Assembly: GCF_030816235.1 (NCBI RefSeq)
Contig: NZ_JAUSXT010000001.1
Coordinates: 2,418,001-2,482,000, forward strand
Source: Microbacterium sp. W4I4
Lineage (GTDB): Bacteria > Actinomycetota > Actinomycetes > Actinomycetales > Microbacteriaceae
Reading direction: 5' to 3'
Length of the DNA: 64,000 nt
Positions 33,330 through 41,660 of the stretch are shown here, piece after piece. The first letter of the stretch is position 1; each line of letters starts with the position of its first letter. A program made the position numbers and the translations under genes. The notes under the pieces were generated by a model. The model had not been told where the DNA came from. It made no database searches and saw nothing but the letters and a program-made list of their open reading frames with translations.

Positions 33330-34949
33330 TCAGCGGGAGGGCAGGAACCGCGTGACGAGACCGCGGGGGGAGGCCAGTTCGGGCGCCCGGATGACGATGA
33401 GGACGAGCGCGTAGACGATCACGGCCACGAGGCCGATGACTCCGGTGCCGACCGCGCCGAGCAGCTTGTCGACGAAGACCGAGCCGGTCTGGCCCGCGGT
33501 CCACCCGTCGTCGGCGCCCATCAGCACGAACACTCCCCAGCCGGCGAACCCGGCGGGAATCGCGGCGATCGTGAAGCGCAGCATCGACAAGAGCGTGCGA
33601 GGCAGTTCGAGACCCCCCAGCCGGTTGCGCAGGATCCAGATGGCGATCACGGTCTGCACGATGCCGGCGATGGACTGTCCGAGAGCCACTGCGGCGGCGA
33701 GCTGACCGAGCGGCGCGAGGGCGGCGGCGAGCAGCGAGAACCCGATGATGAGCGCGACCTGAACGAGGGTGAAGAGGAACGGCGTGCGGGTGTCTCCATA
33801 GGCGTAGAAGGTGCGCTGCACGATGAACAGCAGCGACAGCGGCACGAGCCCGACGAGATAGCAGATCAGTACCGGGGCGGCCTGCACGGCCTGTTCGGGG
33901 CTCTCGGTGAAGATGCGCGTCGCGGGGACAGCGGCCACGGCCAGAGCGACGCCGGAGCCGACGACGAACAGCAGCACGAAGCGCATGCATCGGGCGACGT
34001 CGCTGCGCACCTCGTCGTCGCGCTGCGCGGCCGCGTGCTCGGCGATCTGGGTGAAGTAGGGGGTGCCGATCGAGATCGCGAAGATCGAGTACGGCAGCAT
34101 GAACACCAGCCAGGCGGCCATCATCAGGGCTGTCGAGGGGTGATCACCGGACGCCGCTGTCACGACCTGCGTCTGGATGAGTCCGGCGATCTGCCCGGCG
34201 ATGACCATCAGGAAGGTCCATCCGGCCAGCGAGCCGACCTGGCCGAGTCCGACACCGCGCCAGCGGAAGTCGGCGCGCAGCTTCAGCCCGGTGCGCTTCC
34301 AGGCGAACAGCAGCAGCGCACCCTGCAGGGCGATGCCCGCGGTGGCCGTGCCGCCGAGGACGGCGATCATCGAGGGGTCCCACGTGCCGACCTGGTTGCG
34401 GTTCCCACCGAACAGGGCGATGAACACGAGGAATCCGAGGATGGAGATGATGTTGTTCGCGACCGGGGTCCACGTGTACGGGCCGAACACGCGCTTGGCG
34501 TTGAGGGTCTCGCCGATCAGTGCGTACAGGCCGTAGAAGAAGATCTGCGGCAGGCACCAGTACGCGAACGCGGTGCCCAGCGCCAGCTGCTCCGGGGTGA
34601 ACTTCTCGGCATAGAGCATCACCAGCCAGGGTGCGAGCAGCATCGCCAGCACGGTCGCACCGAGGAACACCACGGTGCCGAGCGTGAACAGCTTGGAAAT
34701 GTAGGCCCGGCCGCCGTCCTTGTGCACGGCGGACTTGACGATCTGCGGGATGATGACGGCGGTCAGGATGCCGGTCTGGATGATCGTGAAGACGTTGTTG
34801 GGTAGCTGGTTGGCGACGGCGAACGCGTCGGCGGGGCGCCCGAAGCTGCCGATCGCCGCGACGAGCACGATCGTGCGCACGAGCCCGGTGATGCGTGAGA
34901 TCAGGGTCCCCGCGCCGAGGATGGCGCTGGCTCGGCCGAGACTGGTCAC
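33330..34949 (-). CDS. murJ: Lipid II flippase MurJ
   Basis: 539-aa polytopic membrane protein of the MOP superfamily, about 14 helices, which flips the peptidoglycan precursor lipid II. Readable features are the N-terminal SLGRASAILGAGTLISRITG block, DAFAVANQLPNNVFTII, and long hydrophobic repeats ending RAPELASPRGL. It lacks the C-terminal pseudokinase and extracellular domain of mycobacterial MurJ. GTG start overlaps the DUF6049 stop by 3-4 bases. Essential for cell-wall growth in relatives. Confidence 0.92.
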   Translation of the reverse strand: MTSLGRASAILGAGTLISRITGLVRTIVLVAAIGSFGRPADAFAVANQLPNNVFTIIQTGILTAVIIPQIVKSAVHKDGGRAYISKLFTLGTVVFLGATVLAMLLAPWLVMLYAEKFTPEQLALGTAFAYWCLPQIFFYGLYALIGETLNAKRVFGPYTWTPVANNIISILGFLVFIALFGGNRNQVGTWDPSMIAVLGGTATAGIALQGALLLFAWKRTGLKLRADFRWRGVGLGQVGSLAGWTFLMVIAGQIAGLIQTQVVTAASGDHPSTALMMAAWLVFMLPYSIFAISIGTPYFTQIAEHAAAQRDDEVRSDVARCMRFVLLFVVGSGVALAVAAVPATRIFTESPEQAVQAAPVLICYLVGLVPLSLLFIVQRTFYAYGDTRTPFLFTLVQVALIIGFSLLAAALAPLGQLAAAVALGQSIAGIVQTVIAIWILRNRLGGLELPRTLLSMLRFTIAAIPAGFAGWGVFVLMGADDGWTAGQTGSVFVDKLLGAVGTGVIGLVAVIVYALVLIVIRAPELASPRGLVTRFLPSR

Positions 34950-37069
34950 TCGTCCTCCTTGGTCGGGGCGGGTTCGGTCACAGCGGCATCCCCGTCAGCA
35001 TCCCCCGCGTCCCGGCGCCTCCGGCGCACCGTGCGGATGAGTCCGAAGACGAACAGCAGCCCGATCGCGGCACCCAGGATGCCGATGCCGATGCCCTCCC
35101 AGTCGGCGCGCAGCGTGACATCCGCTGAGGTGGACTGGCCGATGGCGACGCCGTTCGCACTGGTGAGACGGAAGGCCACCTGCACCTCGCCGCTGGCCAC
35201 ACGCGCCTCGATCGGCACGTCGACGCGGGCGACGCTGGCGCCGATCACCTCGACCGGAGTCGTCGGCGCGATGTCCAGTCGGGGATCGGAGGGCTGGCTG
35301 TGCAGCACGACGCGCACGGTCCACGGCAGGTCGTTGCGCACCCAGACCGGCAGCGGAGCGGCCGACGTGATCAGCTGCACGGGCTTGGGCTGCTGGATGC
35401 TGACCGAACGCAGCGTGGTCTGCACGCTCTTGGCCCGGGCGGCCGTGCTCGCGACGAATTCGTCGGAGGATGGGCCGACGCCGATGGTGCGCAGCATCCG
35501 GATGCGCTCGGGCGCCAGCAGCACGGCGGGCACATCGAGGATCGACGAGAACGCCTGCAGTCGCTTCTCATCGGCGAGCATGCTCTTCAGGCCGGCAGCG
35601 CGTGTGGTGTCGGCGGTGCTGGTGAGCCTGGCGGGGGTGGCGGGCGTGGACTTGAGCGAGGACAGACTCACCGTGGGGGAGGCGAACGCGCTCAGCAGGT
35701 CGCGCACGGCGACCGGGGAGCGCGTCTCGGAGCGGTCGAGGCCGACCAGGACCGTCGGGGACTTCTGCTCGGCGAAGAAGAGGTGTCCGGCCGCACCGGC
35801 GAGCTCGCGGGCGATCGCGGGGGCGTCGGTCAGCTCCGCCGCCGCGGACAGGCGAGCGGATGCCGCCGCATCAGTCACCAGCACATCGTGCCCACTGCCG
35901 CTGTGCTCGCCGACTGTGCTGTGCGCTGCGGCCCCGTTCGAGACGGAGGTGGAGGGCAGGATCGTGGTCGCCGTCCCGCCCAGGTAGGAGTTGAACGCGT
36001 CGAGGTCCTCGTCGACCACGTCGGGGCGCGGCCACACGATGTGGGTCTGCGCTCCCGAGACGGCGGACAGTGCCGCGTTGTCGGGAAGGACGGGCGCCGC
36101 GGAGGGCGTGGTGGTCGGCTCGGGCGTCGGACCGGGGGTGCTCGGCGGGAAGTCGTCGGGCTGCAGCAGCGGCGTCAGATCGAGCGGTCCGAGCAGGCCG
36201 GGCTGTGCGGCGTGGGCCTGCGTGGCGGCATCGGCGTCGCCGAACTGCAGGGTGAACACGTCGTTCGGCAGGCGCTGCAGACGTTGCAGCCAGTCGACGG
36301 CGCTCTGCGGGGCTCGCGCGCCCAGAACCCGGATGGATGCCGGAATCGCCGGGTCGACCGCGAGGATCGCCGATGTACCGGTGACCGCGTCGAGCTGACC
36401 TGTCAGGTCACCGTCCGCAGCGGTCAGTGCCGTCAGCTCCTCCGCGGTCAGGAGCCCGCCTGCCGCGGGGGTGGCGGTGATGGGGATGAGCACCCCGACG
36501 ACGGGTGTCCCGGGGGCCGACACCACAAGGACTGTGGTGGCGGAGAGGTTCCAGACGGTCGTGTCGGCGTCGTCGGTGGACGCACCGGTCAGTCGCGCAC
36601 GCACAGGGTAGACGCCGGGCTTCAGGCTGCCGAGGCTCACGGCATCCGCGATCATGTCGACTGTTCCGGTCGTTCCGCGGGACAGTGCGGGCGACGGACC
36701 GGTCGCGACCGAGTGGAAGTCGCCGGATGCGGCGCCGTCGTCGAGCCAGGCATCCAGTGCCCCGCCGTCGCGCAGCGGCGTGCTGTCCACCTCCAGCGAC
36801 ACGGAGCCGGCACTCAGCGCGTCGTCGCTGTGGTTCGCGACCGTCACAGTGCTCACCAGCGGGCCGCCCGGATCGATGGACGCCTCGGTCGACACCATCA
36901 GCTCGACGCCGGCGGTCTCGGGCTCCGGGTCATCGGCGGCCGTGGCCGGCAGGGCGCCGACGAGGGCGCCGCTCAGCGCGAGGGAGCCGACGACGAACAC
37001 CGCGGCGAGTCGGCTCAGCAGCCTGGACGCGCGCGGGCGGGAGCCGTCGCGGGGGGAGATCGCAGTCAT
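34946..37069 (-). CDS. DUF6049 exported protein with C-terminal anchor
   Basis: 707-aa surface protein. A signal peptide (about 1-46; SLALSGALVGALPATAADDP) is followed by a long extracytoplasmic region with Pro/Thr-rich spacer (about 310-330) and C-terminal beta domains, then a membrane helix (GIGIGILGAAIGLLFVFGLI) and cytoplasmic tail. Conserved partner of murJ in actinobacteria; function unknown. TAGAAT (complement of 37116-37121) is a likely -10, and a 7-bp stem GTGCCGA/TCGGCAC in the leader (37084-37101) precedes the start. Overlaps murJ by GTGA. Confidence 0.9.
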   Translation of the reverse strand: MTAISPRDGSRPRASRLLSRLAAVFVVGSLALSGALVGALPATAADDPEPETAGVELMVSTEASIDPGGPLVSTVTVANHSDDALSAGSVSLEVDSTPLRDGGALDAWLDDGAASGDFHSVATGPSPALSRGTTGTVDMIADAVSLGSLKPGVYPVRARLTGASTDDADTTVWNLSATTVLVVSAPGTPVVGVLIPITATPAAGGLLTAEELTALTAADGDLTGQLDAVTGTSAILAVDPAIPASIRVLGARAPQSAVDWLQRLQRLPNDVFTLQFGDADAATQAHAAQPGLLGPLDLTPLLQPDDFPPSTPGPTPEPTTTPSAAPVLPDNAALSAVSGAQTHIVWPRPDVVDEDLDAFNSYLGGTATTILPSTSVSNGAAAHSTVGEHSGSGHDVLVTDAAASARLSAAAELTDAPAIARELAGAAGHLFFAEQKSPTVLVGLDRSETRSPVAVRDLLSAFASPTVSLSSLKSTPATPARLTSTADTTRAAGLKSMLADEKRLQAFSSILDVPAVLLAPERIRMLRTIGVGPSSDEFVASTAARAKSVQTTLRSVSIQQPKPVQLITSAAPLPVWVRNDLPWTVRVVLHSQPSDPRLDIAPTTPVEVIGASVARVDVPIEARVASGEVQVAFRLTSANGVAIGQSTSADVTLRADWEGIGIGILGAAIGLLFVFGLIRTVRRRRRDAGDADGDAAVTEPAPTKEDE

Positions 37070-37083
37070 AGTTCAGGTCGGCC

Positions 37084-37101
37084 GTGCCGAAGGATCGGCA
37101 C
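37084..37101 (-). promoter_or_regulatory. Short leader hairpin before DUF6049
   Basis: GTGCCGA and TCGGCAC pair around AGGA in the leader between the TAGAAT -10 and the start codon. Role unknown. Confidence 0.35.
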
Positions 37102-37166
37102 AGTCGACGCCCCCGATTCTAGGCGGCGAGCGGGCGGGAACCCTGAAGGCGCGTAGAGTGACGGCC

Positions 37167-38693
37167 GTGCCGGATCATGCCCAGCCCTTCCCCGACCTCG
37201 TGCTCGCGCAGGCGCTCGCCGCCGATCTGGACGCCGCGGACTTCCGTTCCGACCCGCTGCGCGGGCTGTGGGGCGAGGAGGCGGACGATGCTCTCGCGCG
37301 CGGTCTCCGGGAGCCGATCCTGCGGGTGATCGCCGATCAGACGGGTCCTGCCGCGACGCTGGGACGCCTTTTCGTGCTCGGGATGCCGCAGCCGCAGGAT
37401 GCCGTGCAGCGGGCGCTGCCGCGACTCGGGGTCGACGGGCTGGTGACCCTCGGGCTCGCGAGCGCACAGGGGGACTCGGGTGGTGGGGGCGGCGAGGTGG
37501 TGCCGGTGGCGAGCATCCGGCCGCAGTCCTTCGTGGACGTCGACGGTGTCGGCGAGTGGTGGATCGCCAGCGACCTCGACGAGATCGCCCTGGGCACCTC
37601 GCTTCCGGCGGACCATGTTCTCGGGGTGGGCGGTGCGTCCCGCACTCTCGCGGAGCTGGTGATTCCGGAACCCGTTGAGCGCGCCCTGGATCTGGGCACC
37701 GGATGCGGCATCCAGGCGCTGCTGGTCTCCCGGCACGCGCAGGTCGTGGTCGCGACCGACATCTCCGAGCGGGCTCTCGCTTATGCCGAGCTGAATGCGC
37801 AGCTGAACGGCGTGCACAACATCGAGTTCCGTGCGGGCAGCATGTTCGAGCCGGTGGCCGGGGAGGCGTTCGACCTGATCGTGTCGAACCCGCCCTTCGT
37901 CATCACGCCGAGGGCCACGGGCGTGCCCGAGTACGAGTACCGCGACGGCGGTCTGGTCGGCGATGCGCTGGTCGAGCAGTTCCTGCGCTCGGCGCCCGAG
38001 CACCTGCGGCCGGGCGGGATCGCGCAGCTGCTGGGCAACTGGGAGTCGCGCGGCGGCACGGCCGGGCTGGACCGCGTGAGCTCATGGGTCGGTGAGGATC
38101 TGGATGTCTGGGTGATCCAGCGCGAGGAGCTCTCGCCGCTGGCGTACGCCGAACTGTGGATCCGCGATGGGGGCACGCTGCCGCGGGATGCCGGGTTCAC
38201 CCGTCTGCTCACCGCCTGGCTCGATGACTTCGCCGCGCGTAGCGTGACCGCGATCGGCTTCGGCTACATCCTGCTGCGCCGTCCGGATGCTGAGGGCGGC
38301 AGTCGCCTTCGCCGCTTCGAGACGGTCACCCAGCCGGTCTCCAACCTCGGTCGCGCCCTCGGGGCGGGGCTGGCTGCGCATGAAGTGCTGGCCGACGGCA
38401 TCCCGGACACACTGGTCGTCGCCGCCGACGTGACCGAGGCCCGCCATCACATGCCGGGCAACGGCGACCCCAGCGTGATCGAACTGCGTCAGGGCGGCGG
38501 CTTCGCCCGCACGATCGGCGTCGACTCCGCGCTCGCCGGATTCGTGGGCGCCTGTGATGGGGAGCTGACGGTGATCCAGATCGTGCAGGCACTGGCTGAC
38601 ATCTTCGAGGTGCCGCTGGAGGACCTCTGGGCCGACCTGGAGCCCCGCATCCGCCGCCTGGTCGAGGACGGGCTGCTGCTTCCGGCATCGTGA
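37167..38693 (+). CDS. Class I SAM-dependent methyltransferase (HemK/RsmC-like)
   Basis: 508-aa protein. A variable N-terminal domain (about 1-165) precedes the SAM-binding motif ALDLGTGCGIQALLV (about 170-185) and the catalytic tetrad SNPPF (LIVSNPPFVITPR), diagnostic of N5-glutamine/N6-adenine/guanine methylases. A long C-terminal region (about 330-508) is unlike short HemK. It may methylate rRNA, tRNA or protein glutamine; not decided. Start GTG at 37167 has TAGAGT 7 nt upstream (37154-37159), so it looks leaderless; an alternative in-frame GTG at 37158 overlaps that hexamer. Confidence 0.85.
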   Translation: MPDHAQPFPDLVLAQALAADLDAADFRSDPLRGLWGEEADDALARGLREPILRVIADQTGPAATLGRLFVLGMPQPQDAVQRALPRLGVDGLVTLGLASAQGDSGGGGGEVVPVASIRPQSFVDVDGVGEWWIASDLDEIALGTSLPADHVLGVGGASRTLAELVIPEPVERALDLGTGCGIQALLVSRHAQVVVATDISERALAYAELNAQLNGVHNIEFRAGSMFEPVAGEAFDLIVSNPPFVITPRATGVPEYEYRDGGLVGDALVEQFLRSAPEHLRPGGIAQLLGNWESRGGTAGLDRVSSWVGEDLDVWVIQREELSPLAYAELWIRDGGTLPRDAGFTRLLTAWLDDFAARSVTAIGFGYILLRRPDAEGGSRLRRFETVTQPVSNLGRALGAGLAAHEVLADGIPDTLVVAADVTEARHHMPGNGDPSVIELRQGGGFARTIGVDSALAGFVGACDGELTVIQIVQALADIFEVPLEDLWADLEPRIRRLVEDGLLLPAS

Positions 38694-38712
38694 CACGCGT
38701 GTCCGCGGAGGT

Positions 38713-38771
38713 TTCAGGTCGCAGTTCGTCCCGCTTCGAGGCGGTCATTCCGGGACGAATCGCGACCTGAA
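38713..38771. repeat. Imperfect inverted repeat
   Basis: TTCAGGTCGCAGTTCGTCCC and GGGACGAATCGCGACCTGAA can pair with two mismatches (18 of 20), enclosing about 19 bases. A third partial copy, GGGACCAATCGCGACCTGGA, lies at about 38794-38813. Confidence 0.75.
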
Positions 38772-38871
38772 GCACACCGGCGCCGCGATAATGGGACCAA
38801 TCGCGACCTGGAGCGCGGCTCCCCGCGGCTCTCGCGGAATAGCATCCACAGTGCATTCGTTTGGATAGAAC

Positions 38872-39931
38872 ATGAAGGCTTTCGGATTCCTCTCCTTCGG
38901 GCACTACGCAGACGTGCCCGGTTCCGTCACGCGCACGGCCGGCGACATGCTGCGACAGAGCATCGAGCTCGCCGAGGGCGCCGATGAGATCGGGGGTGAA
39001 CGGCGCCTACGTGCGTGTGCACCACTGGGCCCGCCAGGCGGCGTCTCCGATTCCGCTGCTGACGGCCATGGCCGCACGCACGAAGCGCATCGAGGTCGGC
39101 ACCGGCGTGGTCGACATGCGCTACGAGAACCCGTTCCAGTTCGCCGAGGAGGCCGCGGCGCTGGACTACATCGCCGACGGGCGCCTGGCCCTGGGCATCA
39201 GCCGTGGCTCACCCGAGACCGCGCTGCGCGGCTACGAGGCCTTCGGCTACGTGGACGGCGAGGACACCGAGCGCGGCAGCGTGATGGCCCGCGAGAAGTT
39301 CGACCTGTTCCTGCGCATCATCGACGGTGAGCGCATCGCCCCCGGCGACCCGCGCATGGTCGGCGCCGGTCAGTACCTGGCCATCGAGCCGCAGTCGCCC
39401 ACGCTGCGCGACCACATCTGGTGGGGAGCGGGCTCCCGCGCGACAGCCGAGGACACCGGCCGCAAGGGCTTGAACCTGATGAGCTCCACCCTGCTCACCG
39501 AGGCCACCGGTCAGCCGTTCCACGAGCTGCAGCGCGAACAGATCGACCTGTTCCGCGCCGCGTACAAGGATGCAGGGCACACCGGCTCCCCGCGCGTCTC
39601 GGTCAGCCGCAGCGTCTTCCCGCTCGTCAGCGCCAAGGACCGCGCCTACTTCGGTATGCGCTCGTCGGAGAACGGCGACCAGATCGGCATCATCGACGGC
39701 TACCGGTCCACCTTCGGCAAGACCTACGCCGCCGAGCCGGATGTGCTCATCGAGCAGCTGCTCGCCGACGAGGCTGTGATGGCCGCCGACACGCTCATGC
39801 TCACCATTCCGAACCAGCTCGGCCCGGAGTACAACCTGCACGTGCTGCAGGCCTTCGCCGAGCACGTCGCCCCGGCTCTGGGCTGGAAGCCGAACACCGA
39901 GGGCCCCGTCCAGGGCGATCCGGTCGCCTGA
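38872..39931 (+). pseudogene. LLM-class flavin-dependent oxidoreductase, frameshifted
   Basis: The first 41 codons (MKAFGFLSFGHYADVPGS to EGADEIG) match the start of a luciferase-like monooxygenase. They run into a five-G tract (38992-38996), after which the remaining 315 or so codons continue in another frame (VNGAYVRVHHWARQAASPIP onward). Deleting one G restores EIGVNGAYVRVHH. The downstream part is well conserved to the C-terminus (NQLGPEYNLHVLQAFAEHV) and keeps the SRGSPE substrate loop, so decay is recent or the shift is a base-calling error. F420- or FMN-dependence cannot be told. Confidence 0.8.
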
Positions 39932-39960
39932 CACTCGCGTCGTCTGCCCCGCGCGCTCCG

Positions 39961-40027
39961 CGAGAAACCACATTCCGCATGACAAACCACGTCTCAACGG
40001 GTGTCTCATGCAGAATGTGGTTTCTCG
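39961..40027. repeat. Long inverted repeat between the LLM gene and pcnA
   Basis: CGAGAAACCACATTCCGCAT and ATGCAGAATGTGGTTTCTCG are complementary but for one mismatch, extended by GA/TC. The central part (about 39983-40005) can form a second, weaker fold. AT-richer than neighbouring DNA. Confidence 0.82.
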
Positions 40028-40091
40028 GGTGACGGAGTGCGCGACGCTGATCGCACGAACGCGCCCCACCCGCCCCGGTAACCTGGAACCC

Positions 40092-41522
40092 ATGCTCAAC
40101 ATGGCCGAAGGCCTGGCCCGCCTCGGCGCGCTCGCCGCGAATCCCGTCGTCGCGACGCTCGCCGACGCCTTTGCCGGCGCCGGTTTCGAACTCGCCGTGG
40201 TCGGCGGTCCCGTGCGCGATGCGATCCTGGGCCGCCCGATCCACGACCTCGACTTCACCACGAACGCCCGCCCCGACGACATCCTCCGCATCGTCAAGCC
40301 GATCTCCAGCACGCACTGGGACATCGGCCGCGCGTTCGGCACGATCGGCGCGAGGGTTCAGGGCGAGCAGGTCGAGATCACCACGTACCGCGCAGACAGC
40401 TACGACGGCGTCACCCGCAAGCCCGTCGTCGAGTTCGGCGACAGCATCGACGGCGACCTGCTGCGCCGCGACTTCACCGTCAACGCCATGGCCCTGCAGA
40501 TTCCTGCCGTGAAGCTCATCGACCCGACCGGTGGCGTGGAGGACCTGGTCGCAGGCCGCCTGCGCACCCCGATCGACCCGCAGGTCAGCTTCGGCGATGA
40601 TCCGCTGCGGATGCTGCGCGCGGCGCGTTTCAGCGCGCAGCTCGAGTTCGAGGTCGACTCCGACACCCTGGGTGCCATCGAGCAGCTGCGTCAGACGCTG
40701 AAGATCGTCAGTCCCGAGCGCGTGCAGAGCGAACTGATCCGGCTGATGCAGACCGACGACCCCGTGCGCGGCATCCGCGTGCTGGTCGACACCGAACTCG
40801 TCGAGGAGTTCCTCCCCGAGGTCAGCGCGCTGCGCCTCGAGGTGGACGAGCACCACCATCACAAGGACGTCTACGAGCACTCGCTCACCGTCCTGCGCCA
40901 GGCCATCGAGCTGGAGCACGCGCGCAACCCCGGCGCCGCCCCCGACGTGCCGCTGCGACTGGCCGCGCTGCTGCACGACATCGGCAAGCCGCGCACCCGC
41001 AAACTGGAGCCGGGCGGGGCAGTGAGCTTCCATCACCACGACGTGGTCGGCTCGCGCATGGCGCGCAAGCGGCTGCAGGCGCTGCGGTTCGACGGCGACA
41101 CCACGGATGCCGTCGCCACCCTCATCGAACTGCACCTGCGCTTCTTCGGCTACGCGGAGGGCGCGTGGACCGACAGCGCCGTGCGCCGCTACGTGCGCGA
41201 CGCCGGCGACCTGGTCGAGCGGCTGCACATCCTGGTGCGGGCCGATGTGACCACCCGTAACAAGCGCAAAGCGGCACGCCTGGCATCCGCCTACGACGAC
41301 ATCGAGCGGCGCATCGCCGAGCTGCGCGAGCAGGAGCAGCTCGACAGCATCCGCCCCGAGCTCGACGGCAATCAGATCCAGCAGATCCTGGGCATCGCCC
41401 CGGGTCGCGAGGTCGGCGAGGCCTACAAGTTCCTGCTCGAGGTGCGTCTGGATGAGGGAATCATCGGTGCGGATGCCGCCGAGCAGCGCCTGCGCGACTG
41501 GTGGGCCACGCGGTCGGAGTGA
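40092..41522 (+). CDS. pcnA: CCA tRNA nucleotidyltransferase
   Basis: 476-aa enzyme adding CCA to tRNA 3-prime ends. The head domain has GGPVRDAILGR and the catalytic carboxylates in HDLDFTTNA (Asp52, Asp54), then RRDFTVNAMAL. A C-terminal HD domain reads HHHKDVYEHS and LAALLHDIGKP. TAACCT lies 7 nt before the ATG at 40092, a leaderless arrangement, and a longer N-terminal frame from 40008 runs through the inverted repeat and is rejected. The two tRNAs here do not encode CCA, so the enzyme is required. In actinobacteria it lies near murJ/DUF6049. Confidence 0.95.
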   Translation: MLNMAEGLARLGALAANPVVATLADAFAGAGFELAVVGGPVRDAILGRPIHDLDFTTNARPDDILRIVKPISSTHWDIGRAFGTIGARVQGEQVEITTYRADSYDGVTRKPVVEFGDSIDGDLLRRDFTVNAMALQIPAVKLIDPTGGVEDLVAGRLRTPIDPQVSFGDDPLRMLRAARFSAQLEFEVDSDTLGAIEQLRQTLKIVSPERVQSELIRLMQTDDPVRGIRVLVDTELVEEFLPEVSALRLEVDEHHHHKDVYEHSLTVLRQAIELEHARNPGAAPDVPLRLAALLHDIGKPRTRKLEPGGAVSFHHHDVVGSRMARKRLQALRFDGDTTDAVATLIELHLRFFGYAEGAWTDSAVRRYVRDAGDLVERLHILVRADVTTRNKRKAARLASAYDDIERRIAELREQEQLDSIRPELDGNQIQQILGIAPGREVGEAYKFLLEVRLDEGIIGADAAEQRLRDWWATRSE

Positions 41523-41660
41523 CCCGCGTGACGCGTGTGTCGGTCTCGTTACGATCCTGACCGATCGGTTGGGTAAGTCCATGCCCGTGATTAGATTTGA
41601 GCCGAACCGCGTCGATGATCCGCGCGGAGTACCCGAACCATGACAGGGCAGGTCATATTC

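Noticed and set aside
33181..33990. Long N-terminal extension of TrxB
   Set aside because: The extension reads across murJ in another frame and is Arg-rich; the standard start MRQVIIIGSG has a good ribosome site.
35300..37156. 618-codon frame antisense to DUF6049
   Set aside because: Low-complexity Arg/Gly-rich product opposite a recognised exported protein with signal peptide and anchor.
38984..39931. LLM gene annotated as a short intact gene from ATG 38984
   Set aside because: The first strand-helix unit of the fold is encoded just upstream in the other frame, so this ATG is internal.
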